64,000 nt of DNA, taken from assembly GCF_000208925.1 (NCBI RefSeq), contig NW_001914885.1, forward strand, positions 1-64,000, in the 5' to 3' direction. The DNA is from Entamoeba histolytica HM-1:IMSS. Lineage: Eukaryota > Evosea > Mastigamoebida > Endamoebidae. Positions 28,857 through 40,700 of the stretch are shown here, in pieces; position 1 is the stretch's first letter, and each line of letters opens with the position of its first letter. The notes beneath the pieces are model-generated. The model did not search any database. It was not told where the DNA came from and saw nothing but the letters and a program-made list of their open reading frames with translations. Position numbers and translations under genes: made by a program.

Positions 28857-31754
28857 TCAATTAAATTGACAAATAGAATAGCATTTATATAACTTATCAA
28901 TTCGGATTTTTAAAAATTCACATTTTTGTTTTTCTGTTATTAATCCTGATATTTCTAATACACTTCTAATAATAATATCATTTAAATATAATTCAGGAAC
29001 ATTCAATCCATTTTCTATTATTAATTGAAGTAATTCAATATCACATGAACAATCCCAAAATTTTAATGAACATTCTGGATAAGGTAATAAAGCTTTCTTT
29101 TTAGCAACAAAATTATTTGCTTTTGTAAATGTTTCCATAATATTTGCCATTTTAGTTAATTGTGGATCAATAGGAGGAAGAGTAGTTAATAATTTATCAA
29201 CTATATATTGTAATTGAACTTTAGTTAATGGAATAAATTGAGTAAAATCAATTTTCCATAAACGTAAATCCCTACCATAACGTTTTATAGCTGAAGTAAG
29301 TGATTTAATCCATTGTATTGCTTTATCTTGTTGAATTAATTGACTATGTTCTTTAATAATATTAATTAAATTAGGATTTATTATAGGTTCTTCTTCCTCC
29401 ATAGTATTAGAATCTGATAGATCATTAATAACTTCTAATTTTCCAATTGGAATTTCAGGTTGTTGTTTTAATGAATTTTGTTTTGTATCATTTATACTTT
29501 TATCAAGAGAAATAGGTTTAACTAATTTATTTTCAGAATTGAATTGTTCTGGATATTTTTGAGATAATCGTTCTTTATTAAATATAGTAGGAGGAGAAAA
29601 TTTAAGTGAAGGAGTTTTTTTAGAAGAATGTTCAATTGTTACAGGTAATTTTAATGTTTTTGGTAAATTTTGAAGTTTTGATAGTTGTTGATTTTGAATG
29701 TTAATTTCCTTATTAATATCATTAATAGAAATAAATCCATTTTTTTCAAAATTACTAATAATTTCTATATCATCTTTCATTACTTCAATAACAAGTTGTA
29801 ATTGTTCATATTCTGTTCCATATTTTAAAATTTCTTGACCTAATTTTCCAAATTTAATTGATTTAGCTTTTCCTTTATAACCAAAACGATATGAATTATA
29901 TTTTATTAAATTTCTATAAACTTGTAATTCTTGAGAAAGTGTTAAAGTTTCATCTAATTCATTCATTGAAGAAGTAATTTCATCAATAGTATTTTTAATT
30001 GACATATCAAATGCAATAATTTGTTTTACTGTAGCCATCATATATTTATTACGAATATTTGTTTCAAATAATGGAGTATAATCATTACTCATATCAATTA
30101 CAATATCAATACAACTTAAATCAATTTCAGTTGAAATACATGAATTATGAACACAAACAACTCTTGAATTTCCACTTAAAGTAATAGGTGATTTTCTAGT
30201 ATTATCATTATTTAATTCTTTTTCAAATAAATCTTTAACTTTTTCAGCATTTTTTTCAGAAGAACATTTCATAATTTCACAAATTGCTTTAGTTTTTTTA
30301 ATATCAATGTTCCAATCAATATAATTTGATCTTGTTATTTTAGAAATATATCTTAATGGCATATCATAATCTCCTAATACTGCTAATTTAATTCCTGGAA
30401 TACTTCCAATTATTTTAATACATTTTAATATAAAATCAACTTTTGTTCCTTGAGTTTTTAAATTTGTATCAAACATTTTTGGATAAATAAGTAATTTTTT
30501 TATTTCATTTAATATAACTCCTGTTTGTTCATTATTACAACTTTTTGCTATTGTAATTAAATCATTGTATATTGGTTTTTGTATTTGATGAATATTTAAA
30601 TAAACATCAACATATCTAATAAAATATGAAAACATATTATATTCAAATATTTGTAATTCTTTAATTTTTCTTCGTCTACAATGATTTTTAATTATAGCTT
30701 CATCAAATGCTCCATTGTATAATAATAAAAATGTATGTTCTTTAATATAATATTTAGAATTAAAAAATAATGTTGGTTCTGTGTCAACAATAGCAATATC
30801 AAATTCAACATTAACTCGAAATTGAAATGCTAATGTTGTAGTAACTACAAATGAACACTTTAAACAATCAGTTTCTGTATGATATAATTCATTATCTAAA
30901 ACTTCTTTCATATCTTCTTCTTTAGGTATTTTATTAATAAAAGTAACGTATGCATTTGGAATAAATTTTTCTATATTCTCTTTATAAAAATCTATTCCAG
31001 ATTCATCTGTAACAATTAAATGAGGTCCTTTAATATCATTGTCCATTAATAATTTCATATACTGTAATATTGTTATTTTTAATTTATGTGTAACAAATAA
31101 TTCTCCATCAGTTTCTCCTATTTTTTTAATCCAACATCCATGGTTTTTATGCAATTTTTCAAATACATTATTACATATCTCTACTTCTTCTTTGTACTCA
31201 GGGTTTATAGTTTCTATATTTAATGTTGGTACTTTAGAAAGACTAGAAAGTGGTTTAATTTTTTCAACTTTATTTCTATATTGAGGGATGAGCATTTTAT
31301 AACGAGGATTATTAAAAAAACTTGGTTCTTCAGTGGATATGAAAACGTTCCCACAATACTTCCATTTAACAGTAAACATTTCTGTAGCTGTTTCATCATA
31401 ACATGATGATAAGATTTTTTCAGGAACTAAATCACGAGCAGGAATAATTTTAGTTAAACGAGGTTGATATAAAATCCCATCAATTGTATTTTGATCAATA
31501 AATTTCTTAAATACATTATCTGGATCAAGTCGAGAATTCCCTTCTATTTCTTCACGTGAAACCCATGTAGAACGAAGAATAGAAAAATTTTTCCACATGA
31601 CGAGAAATAATAAGGTGTTTGATGGTATTTCTTCATAAACTAACTTAGAAGGGATAAAATATTTAAATACATCTGCATACTCAAAAATATGAGACTGGTC
31701 AATAAATGTGAGAATATCATTAACTTCAAACGTATCTGAAGATGAATCAACCAT
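28857..31754 (-). CDS. Degenerate CHD-type chromatin protein lacking ATPase motifs
   Basis: 965 residues. Two chromodomain-like segments (LFLVMWKNFSILRSTWVSREEI near 50 and MFTVKWKYCGNVF near 125) precede a SNF2-like two-lobe region. That region retains later-lobe features (GTKVDFILKCIKIIGSIPGIKLAVLGD, equivalent to the motif IV approach), but the P-loop 'GLGKT' is gone and the DEAH box reads VDTEP (about 318-331). The C-terminus has a CHD-type SANT/SLIDE-like unit (RYGRDLRLW; KFWDCSCDIELLQLIIENGLNV). I infer a structural CHD homologue that cannot hydrolyse ATP. An acidic, low-complexity linker lies near 700-790. The frame extends one codon upstream (TTG); the ATG at 31754 is chosen. Confidence 0.7.
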   Translation of the reverse strand: MVDSSSDTFEVNDILTFIDQSHIFEYADVFKYFIPSKLVYEEIPSNTLLFLVMWKNFSILRSTWVSREEIEGNSRLDPDNVFKKFIDQNTIDGILYQPRLTKIIPARDLVPEKILSSCYDETATEMFTVKWKYCGNVFISTEEPSFFNNPRYKMLIPQYRNKVEKIKPLSSLSKVPTLNIETINPEYKEEVEICNNVFEKLHKNHGCWIKKIGETDGELFVTHKLKITILQYMKLLMDNDIKGPHLIVTDESGIDFYKENIEKFIPNAYVTFINKIPKEEDMKEVLDNELYHTETDCLKCSFVVTTTLAFQFRVNVEFDIAIVDTEPTLFFNSKYYIKEHTFLLLYNGAFDEAIIKNHCRRRKIKELQIFEYNMFSYFIRYVDVYLNIHQIQKPIYNDLITIAKSCNNEQTGVILNEIKKLLIYPKMFDTNLKTQGTKVDFILKCIKIIGSIPGIKLAVLGDYDMPLRYISKITRSNYIDWNIDIKKTKAICEIMKCSSEKNAEKVKDLFEKELNNDNTRKSPITLSGNSRVVCVHNSCISTEIDLSCIDIVIDMSNDYTPLFETNIRNKYMMATVKQIIAFDMSIKNTIDEITSSMNELDETLTLSQELQVYRNLIKYNSYRFGYKGKAKSIKFGKLGQEILKYGTEYEQLQLVIEVMKDDIEIISNFEKNGFISINDINKEINIQNQQLSKLQNLPKTLKLPVTIEHSSKKTPSLKFSPPTIFNKERLSQKYPEQFNSENKLVKPISLDKSINDTKQNSLKQQPEIPIGKLEVINDLSDSNTMEEEEPIINPNLINIIKEHSQLIQQDKAIQWIKSLTSAIKRYGRDLRLWKIDFTQFIPLTKVQLQYIVDKLLTTLPPIDPQLTKMANIMETFTKANNFVAKKKALLPYPECSLKFWDCSCDIELLQLIIENGLNVPELYLNDIIIRSVLEISGLITEKQKCEFLKIRIDKLYKCYSICQFN

Positions 31755-31828
31755 CAAAAAAAATCAAACAAGAAAAAAAAGTTCTTTTTTTTTCTCAACT
31801 TAAAATAAAAAATAAAAAACAACTTAAA

Positions 31829-32773
31829 TTAATCTTGTTTTCTACGTTTTAAGAAAGAAGTTCTTGTTGAAGGAGGTTGTGATAAAAAACGAGAATCATA
31901 AAATTTTTGAGTATTATATTGTTCTATTGCTTTAAGAGCATCTTTTGAAACCTCCCTATGAGGAATTATTTGAACAAAATTTGGACTAACAGCATCAACC
32001 ATTTCCTTCCACATTTCATATTCTAATGTACATACTGTTTGAGAATTATTTTCTTGTTTTTTAGAGTCTTTTTTAGAAGTACTAATAGATATATAAGGTA
32101 CTCTGTTTTTAACAACAATAAAAGCAGTTCCTTCTTTTATTAAAAAAGATGTATAAAAAATATTTTCTACTGTTTGTCCAAAACTTTTAACATTTAAAAC
32201 AAATTGAAAGAATGGCATTTCTCCTTTTTTTGTTAATAATTCTTTAATCATTTTAATTCGTTCTGGTGTTTCTTTGGCTGCACTCCATTCATCTGCATTA
32301 ACTGTTTTTGGTTTGATTGCTTCTCCAACATCAGATTTAATTGTTTTTTTTCTTTCTCGTGTTTTTCGTTCAATAATAATCCCATGAATAAGAGGATTAG
32401 ATGGTGCAACTTTCCAACCACTAAGTAATACTTCTTTACCAAATTTAATGAGTTGATTTTCGGTTATATCATTATTTTCTGAATATAAATCACGAAAATG
32501 AGTAATAAATGATGAAATATCATACATTTTAAATCCTGTTTTAAGTCTTTGTGATTTTTCTAATGTAACACCTGAAGTAATAGTAAAACATTCTGCATCA
32601 AGTGCTGCTTCACGAGGATGATCTATTTTATCAAATATTTTACCTGCTTTATCAACAAAATTTATAATTTCATCATTATCTGGATTTGATAATAATTCAT
32701 GTTTAGCTTGAATTTCTTGCATAATTTCACGTAATTCTTTACGAACTGCAGAACGATCATTAGGTGTTGACAT
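31829..32773 (-). CDS. NSE4: Nse4 kleisin of the SMC5/6 complex
   Basis: 314 residues. The N-terminal winged-helix/kleisin part includes RELREIMQEIQAKHELL. The C-terminal part carries the most diagnostic sequence, FFQFVLNVKSFGQTVENIFYTSFLIKEG, which is the Nse4 C-terminal winged-helix core ('F.lN..SF.QTVENiF.lSFlvkdG'). Nse4 bridges the SMC5 and SMC6 heads and is needed for DNA repair and chromosome segregation. It ends with a basic tail (KRRKQD). Length is close to fungal and animal Nse4. It sits 74 bases downstream (same strand) of the CHD-like gene's start. Confidence 0.9.
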   Translation of the reverse strand: MSTPNDRSAVRKELREIMQEIQAKHELLSNPDNDEIINFVDKAGKIFDKIDHPREAALDAECFTITSGVTLEKSQRLKTGFKMYDISSFITHFRDLYSENNDITENQLIKFGKEVLLSGWKVAPSNPLIHGIIIERKTRERKKTIKSDVGEAIKPKTVNADEWSAAKETPERIKMIKELLTKKGEMPFFQFVLNVKSFGQTVENIFYTSFLIKEGTAFIVVKNRVPYISISTSKKDSKKQENNSQTVCTLEYEMWKEMVDAVSPNFVQIIPHREVSKDALKAIEQYNTQKFYDSRFLSQPPSTRTSFLKRRKQD

Positions 32774-32930
32774 TTATGAAAAGATAATCAAAGTAACTTC
32801 TTTCTTTCAATTTCTTCTTTTAAAGAAAACCCTTTTTATTAAAAAGAGAAAAACATAAAATCATTTAAAAAATAAAAGATTGTTTTTCATTTTTTTTTTC
32901 CTTTTTAGAAAAGAACTGTTTTCATTCATA

Positions 32931-34568
32931 ATGACAAAACCCTATTGTTCCCATCTCCATTCATTAGAATATCACCAAATTTTCCGTTATATTGGAATTA
33001 CACATTTGAGATTATTAATTCAAGTTTCTAAAGAAGTTAAGAGATGTGTAGAAAGTATTGATCAATTACTTGTTCGACATGATTTATTAAAATATTTAAA
33101 AGAATTTCCAACAGTAAAAAAAATATTTTATTCTTCATTTAATTTTATTATCGAAAAAATTCCACAAATAACATTTCTTTCAAATTTAAGAGAATTAGAA
33201 TTTAGTAATTTAAATTGTATTGATTATTATTCACTTAATAATATTCTTCAATCAGTTAAACTTACAAAATTAAATTTTTGTTTTTTAAATCAAATGAATG
33301 AAGAAAATAGTATTCAATATATTAATTGTATTGTAACAAATCAACCATATTTAAAAAGTTTAAAAATTTCAAAAGATTTATGTTTGTATAAACATTATTC
33401 TAATTCTTATTCAGTTCAAAATTTAAGTCAATTAACTCGTTTAACTCAATTAAAAATATTTTCATATTCTAAAAATCATTGTACATTACCTAATTTACAA
33501 GAATATAATGTCTTTGTTAATGATACTCATTATTTTAATGAAACAATTCATTATTTTACTCAATCTAAAAAATTAAAAACACTTATTCTTCGTGGAAATT
33601 TTGGTGAAATATCAAGTATTTATAATGTTACTAAACTTACTCAAATAAATACTCTTGATCTTACTGGAACTAATATTGATAATGGTTCAGAAGTTATCCA
33701 ATTTTCTAATTCTTCTTTTAATACAATTAAATTTAATGGATTTTTTGGTATTAATGGTGAATCAATTCGTTTCTCAAATTTAGGAAACAAATTTTATATT
33801 GACTCTGAAATATATTTGGATAGAGAAATTGGTCATATTCCACCATCTTTAATTAATCAAATCAAAAATGAACTTAAAAATAACTCACAAAGTTCTATTA
33901 GACCTTTTTCTATTTCAATTCTTTCTAATAAAATTACTTTACAAGCACTTATCATCTCAACTCTTTTTCCTCATTGTTATCAATATTGTCGTGTTGAAAC
34001 AAATACTTTTAATTGTTTTAATTTTAAATTATTTGAAGAATATGAAGTTACATTTAATCACATTGCCTTTAGAAATGTTTCTTTTCTCCTTAATTTTAAT
34101 GTTTTACAAAACATGTATTGTTTAACATCACTTTCATTGTATAAAATAAATACTGAATTACCTATTAACTTATTAACTCAATTAAAAAAATTGGCTATTT
34201 ATGACGGTAAATTTCAACATATCAATAATTTGAAATTAGAATTTATTCGTTTCTTTAAAGTAAGACAAGTTAACATAAATGAAGTTATTGAAATGACTAC
34301 TTTAAAAAGTATTTTTTGGAAAGAAATGGAACAAGATTTACCACTCAACAATTTAGTAACTACCTCAATTTTACGAATTGTTATTGAAGAACAAAAAATA
34401 CCTTTTGAGGATTTACCTGCTTTTGAAAAGAAGAGAATCTTTGTTAATTCTTATGATTTTGAGTTTGATGGATTTGATGAGTCAGGAGAAAATGAAGACC
34501 TTTCAAATTCTGATAACTCAGAAGATTCTGATAATGATGCGGATATTAACTTTGATGAGATTGAGTAA
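32931..34568 (+). CDS. Leucine-rich repeat protein with F-box-like N-terminus
   Basis: 545 residues. The N-terminus (LEYHQIFRYIGITHLRLLIQVSKEVKRCV) has the helical pattern of an F-box-like motif. It is followed by irregular leucine-rich repeats (LRELEFSNLNCID; LTQLKIFSYSKNH; TLDLTGTNIDNGSEV) to about residue 480, and an acidic D/E/S/N tail (GFDESGENEDLSNSDNSEDSDND). Entamoeba has a large family of such LRR proteins, possibly substrate receptors of SCF ligases, but partners are unknown. The frame is open to 32880 without an ATG; 32931 is used. Asn codons are unusually frequent, as in other AT-rich LRR genes here. Confidence 0.6.
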   Translation: MTKPYCSHLHSLEYHQIFRYIGITHLRLLIQVSKEVKRCVESIDQLLVRHDLLKYLKEFPTVKKIFYSSFNFIIEKIPQITFLSNLRELEFSNLNCIDYYSLNNILQSVKLTKLNFCFLNQMNEENSIQYINCIVTNQPYLKSLKISKDLCLYKHYSNSYSVQNLSQLTRLTQLKIFSYSKNHCTLPNLQEYNVFVNDTHYFNETIHYFTQSKKLKTLILRGNFGEISSIYNVTKLTQINTLDLTGTNIDNGSEVIQFSNSSFNTIKFNGFFGINGESIRFSNLGNKFYIDSEIYLDREIGHIPPSLINQIKNELKNNSQSSIRPFSISILSNKITLQALIISTLFPHCYQYCRVETNTFNCFNFKLFEEYEVTFNHIAFRNVSFLLNFNVLQNMYCLTSLSLYKINTELPINLLTQLKKLAIYDGKFQHINNLKLEFIRFFKVRQVNINEVIEMTTLKSIFWKEMEQDLPLNNLVTTSILRIVIEEQKIPFEDLPAFEKKRIFVNSYDFEFDGFDESGENEDLSNSDNSEDSDNDADINFDEIE

Positions 34569-34728
34569 TGATGAATAGTAAATTAAACATATATAATATT
34601 TAATTAAATTAAATTTTCTCTTTTTTTTTTTCCTCATTTCATTTGTTGTAAAAATAGAGAAGATGATTTGGAAAAAAGCGATAAAAAATAATGAATGAAA
34701 AATTAAATGAAAACTCTAAATACAAAAA

Positions 34729-37700
34729 ATGTCTTTCAAAAAGGTAGTATGTTTTCCCTTTAAATTATGGAACATGCTTCCATATATCCAACAATTAGTG
34801 TTTTTAACATTAATAATTTTACTACCATTTCCTTATATGATAGAACCTGGTTTATTATCAATACCATATTTATTAGAATTTTTAGTAGTTTCATTTAGTG
34901 GGATATTTACAGAAACATATATTTTAAGGGGATGGTCAATATTAATTACTCTGTATTCATTTGTTCATTTTATTATATTACTTATATTTTATTTTGTTGA
35001 TATTGAAGAACATTGGGGACTAATGTTATGTGGACTAATGTTTAAAAATCAAAAACAAGAATTTTATATTCTTCATACAATTTTTGTTGGAGTGATTGGA
35101 ATTATTTCTTTTTTTGGAATTTTTTCACGTTCAGAAAAAATTATTATTCGTCATACAGCTTTAGTTCCAACTCTTACTGCTTTGTTCTTTTTTATTTCTG
35201 CTTTTGTTGTTAATTCATCTCAAGGAGGAATCATTCCAATTTTATTCTTCTTAGCTTCAATAGTTTTAATTATTTCACCAAGAATAATATTTAAATTCCT
35301 TTCAGTTTCACTTGCCTTTATAATGTTTATTTATTTAATTATATTATCATTATGGAATGTCTTCTCATTTGTTTCTAATGAATATAATTTCTTTCAGGTA
35401 ACTGAATTAGATGTACTACAAAAAGCTATGTCTACTGTTGGATTTTCTATTGTTAAATATCCTTCTTGGGGTTTCTTTGGTATGAATTATGCTGCTTATT
35501 TAATGTTTCCATTAATATGTCTTTGTATTAAAATTATATTTAATGAAAAAGAACCAGAAAATAATTCAGAAAATGCTCCACAAACAGGAGTAACAGAATT
35601 TACATCAAAAACAGAAGAAGATAATTCAGAAGAAGAACCATTCATTGATGAAAAGAAATCAAACAATAAAATAATTAAAGAAGGATTAAAACAAATATAT
35701 AAATTTATTATTACATGTCTAGCAGTTTGTTTACAAATAATTGTAAAAGGAGGAGTGTTTATTTCAATTATTGTAATGTTTTGTGTAGGTCTTGTAAATA
35801 TTAACATCTTTGGATTTTCATTTTTAGTTATTTCTATTTCATTAATATTTATTCCAATTAATTATTGTCAAAAATTATGGCCAATTGTTATTATTTATAC
35901 ATTGCTTATCGTATTAATGGAAATGATTGTTCAATTAGATTACATTGATGTTTCATCACTTCCATCATATATTGGATTATATAAATTTAATGATCAAACA
36001 ACACATTCTGTAGATATTAAATGGGATGATACTCATCTTGGAGAATTAATATCAAAGATTATTTTATTATTTGTTTCATTTCTTGAATATTATGCAAATA
36101 AAATTGGTGTTAAAGTGATTCATGATGAGAGTAAAATTGAAGTATTTAAATATTCATGTGCAAAATTTATTGATTTCTGGGGATTATTTATTTGTTGTGT
36201 AGTTATTGCAATTGCTGCTTTTTATGAAGATATTAATATTGAATTAATTTTATATATTATTGCATTAGCAATTCTTGTTCTCTTACAAACTCATTTTGTT
36301 TATTCTAAATTAGTAATACAATTTATTTTACCCATTTATTCAATCATATTCTTTGTTGTTCTTCTTGTTCGTTATGTTTCTCAATTTAGACCTGATTCAG
36401 TTTATTCAAATAATAACGACATTTATATTAATACTTTTTGGGATATTTTTACTGGAATGAGTCAAGTAGAAGTTGGTTGTTTAAAATATAATTCATTATG
36501 GGAACGTCTAAAAGGATTTTTACCAAATATTCTTGTTATTGCAGTTTGTGCTATAGAAAGTCGTTTATTAATTACTGTTCCTCGTTATTTAAAAGAAGTT
36601 GAAGAAATGTATCTTGCTGAATTAAAGAAAAAGAGAGGGGTTCAACATTTTGACAGAGAAGCACTTCAATATTCATTCAATAGATTTGAACAAGAAACAC
36701 GTTTAGCAAATGAAATTAATGAAGAAAAGAATTTAACTAAAGTTGAATTAATTTCCACGAGTCAAGAAGGAAATAAAATTCTTAAATCTAAGAAAGATAA
36801 AACAAATAAACAAAATAAATATTTAAATGATGAAGAAAAGGTTCAATGTATTCCTAAGGTTATTTGTGAAATATCTGATTTGATTATGAGGTTTTTAGCA
36901 ATTTATATTCCACACATATCAGTTATTTGTGCTATTATTATAGCTGCATATCCAATTGTTGATTCTACATTTGAACATCAAACATGGGATTGTTTACACT
37001 TTTTATTATTTATAACAACTATGATTTGTCTTCTTTCTAAGAAAGGATTTAATGCAGCATGTGCTCCATTGTTATGGGTTTGCACTATTAGTATGATTAT
37101 ATTAATTGTTCCAAATTTTAGAACATTCAACCAATTAATAGATCAATATAATGTTTTTGGATCAACTCAAACAAAAATATGGATTTATAGTCTTATTGGA
37201 ATTAAAACATGTTTTGATGATGTTTTAACAGCACCTAAATGTGTTTCTTATGATGAATTAAAATATCCATATTGTTGGGATTTAATAAAGGATTTTCTTG
37301 TAATTTTCTTCCTAATTATTATAACAAGAACTTCATTTTTCTGGGGAAGAATATATAAAAAGAAAGAAAGATTAACATTATTTAGATATATTGATTTGGA
37401 GTATGATTTAAAAAAATATTCATGGAATAAAGTAAAGTATTATATTTCAAATTTCTTCAGTTATTTTGGTCCACTTTATATTCTTTTGGTATTAATGATT
37501 TGTATTTGTTTACATGCTAATGATTTTATGGCAATTCTTTATATTATTATTTCTTTAGTTGCAGTTATTTGTCCACATAAAATTCTTACTAAAATGATTC
37601 CAGTTGTAGAAATTATTTTATTAATACTTGTTATTATTAACTCTGTTTGGACAATTCCATTAGAACCATTAGATACACAATGGGAAATTTGGAAGAAATG

Positions 37701-40700
37701 GGACTGGGATATTGATTATTCTTTAAGAAAATATACGTTATTAATGCCAGTTGAACAAGGTAAAAAATTATTGGTAATAAAGGTATTTGACTGTTTATTT
37801 ATTTTTCTTATCAACCGTATATCCTTCCATTTTAGAGAAGGTCATGTTCATGAAATATATAAATTCATTTCACCACCTTATTTCCCTGAAGTATCTCGAA
37901 ACATTTTTGATGGGGTTCATCGTGTTTTATTAAAATATTTTAATCTTATTTGTGGAATTATTATAATGTTACTTGCTGTTAATCGTAAAGATATTATATC
38001 ATATGTTTATGTTGGAATGACAATGTATATTGTTTTTAAAGGTAAATTCCTTAGAGAAAGAATTCAATGGAAGATATTACAAGTTTTAAATTTCTTTATT
38101 CTGATTGTACAAAATATTTTTGTATTATCTTCTCTTCTTACTTACTTTAAAGATGATGAAGAAACTAAAAAAACACAAGGAATTAATTTAGTGTTGCAAA
38201 TCTTTGAAACATTTGGACTTTATATGCACGCAGGAGAACCATTTGTTTTTAATGTAGTTATATTATTTGTTATGTTAATTAGAAGTGCAGTGTTTAGACA
38301 AATCCCAGAGACATTCAGAAAATTAGAAGATAATATTGAAAAAGAACGAGCAAATATTTTTGTAAAATTAAAAGAGTTGATTGATTTAGATAGAGACAAA
38401 ATAATGATTGAATTAGATAAAAAATATAATGAAAAAGTTCTTCGTATGAAAAGATTAGATGAATTGAGAGAATTAAGAAAAAAAGATAGATTAAGTGATT
38501 TCCATGATAATGATTTTGTTGAAGTTGCAGAAACAGCTCCAAAAGAAATTACAACAAAAGGATTCTTCCAAAATCTTTGTGATACTACAAAAGAAATTTC
38601 TTTAAACTGTATCGATGCTTTGATCCATTTCTTACATAGTAGAAATCTTGTTGTTCGTTTAAATTTACCTAAAAATGCTACTGATGAACAAATAGAAGAT
38701 AGTTTATATACTACAATTAAACCTGTAAGTAAAGAACCATCAGCTACTTTTACCCCCAAAAATGGATCAACTAGACAAACTCCAATAAATAGAGTAGATG
38801 TCATAACATCTAGCGATATGGTTCAATCAGATGATGATGATAATGTATTTTATTCAGTTAAATCATCACCAGAAAATTTATCAATAAACTCTTCAAATTC
38901 CTCTTCAGAAGAAGAGTCAGAGGTTTCAGAAGAAGAATCAGAGGTTTCAGAAGAAGAATCAGAGGTTTCAGAAGAAGAATCAGAGGTTTCAGAAGAAGAA
39001 AAAAATCCTCCACCATCAGTCAAACTTGTTCCAAAGAATGAAGTACAACATCAATTGAAATCAATGTCAGATATTATTGAAATAGAACAAAAAGAAGAAA
39101 CAAGTCAAAAAGATTCTTTATCTAATTTCGAGAATACTAATGTTAAGTCAAACACAACCACTCCAGAAAAAAAAGTCACAATGAAAACTTCAAGAATTTA
39201 TTCAAATAAAAATCAAATTCCTATTCATAAACCTATTCCACAAAGAAATTATGAATTTATTCAAATTCATGAAAGAAATGAACCATATAAGTATAAAGGT
39301 AGAATATATATGTTATTCTGGGGACTTTGTTTTTATTTTGGTCAACAAACCGAGGTTTTGGTTCAACTTATTTTAGTACTTGATGAATTAATTAATCAAA
39401 ATATTTTAAGTGCTGTATTCCCTATTATTGGATTTGCTGTTATAGCACTTTCTATTAGACCATACCCAACTAAATTCTTTTGGAATTTCTTATCATTGTA
39501 TAATGTATGTCTTATTCTTATTCGATTATTCTTCCAATTACCAGGATTTTGTTTAACACCAAATGAATATGACCAACAACATGATGTTATTTCATATACC
39601 ACTCATATTTTTAATGAAAAAACAATGCAATGTGATGCTACACCATTAACAAAAAATCATATGTCTCCTGTTTATTTAATAGGAATTTATCCAGTTCATC
39701 GATACATTGCATCAAGATTTATTTGGGATATTTTTTGTTTATTTGCAATATTAATACATTTATCATGTATGAGATCACGTGGATATTGGAAACAACAATA
39801 TTTATTAAGAAGACAATGGTCTAATTTGATTATTGAAAATTATAGAAGACAATTAGTCAATAAAATTAAACCAAGAACATTTGGGGAATTAAAATTTGTT
39901 GTTGAAGCATTAGTAGATTTTGAAGCACCTGAAGGAGAAGAAGATTTTCTTTCATATAAAAAACATGATTTGTTTGTTGTTGAAAATATGCAAGTGAATG
40001 GAGATTTATTTGTTTCCAAAGGAGGGAAAATGGGACTTATTAATTGTGAAAATGTAACTATTTATGTTCAAAATGGTAAAGTAATAAATAGTCAAGTTTG
40101 TAAAAAATCAAAAAAAGTACATAAAAAAACATATGACAAGAAATATTGTGTAAACAAAGATAAAATTTTAGATGCTATTGACGAATTTGAATGTGTTAAT
40201 TATCATGAAGTAGAAATGTTATCAGAAAAATCTCTTGAAGTTAGTGAACAAATGAGTTCAGATAAACTAAATAATTTCCTTAAAAGTCGTGAGGAATATT
40301 TGAGAGAAAAAGAATTAAAATGTAAAAAGAAAAATTTAATTGGTAAAGCTTTTAGTACAGTATATCATCCTCTTAAATCATTCTTTAATTCTATTGCTAA
40401 TGACCAATTTAAACAAGGAGCTGATTTTTATATACCATTATTTATTAGTGAAGCTCTTTGTTTCTTATTCCTTATTATTTTCCAAGGTACTTTTACTAAT
40501 ATTCAAGGTAGTTTTATTAAATTCTTTACAGATGATTATTTACCAATTACCTATGTTCTTGGATTATTTTTACAATTTGCAATGATTCTCGCAGACCGTA
40601 TTATTTATTTATGTAAATCTATTAAAGCTAAATTATTTATGCAATATTTTTCATTACTTTTATACCATATTTTAATAGTTATTGTATATCCTTCATTTGT

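Noticed and set aside
38220..38804. 194-codon minus-strand frame
   Set aside because: Antisense to the Piezo coding region, with no domain and no independent support.
38917..39000. CRISPR-like or satellite array
   Set aside because: Repeats are contiguous without spacers, in frame and inside the Piezo coding sequence.
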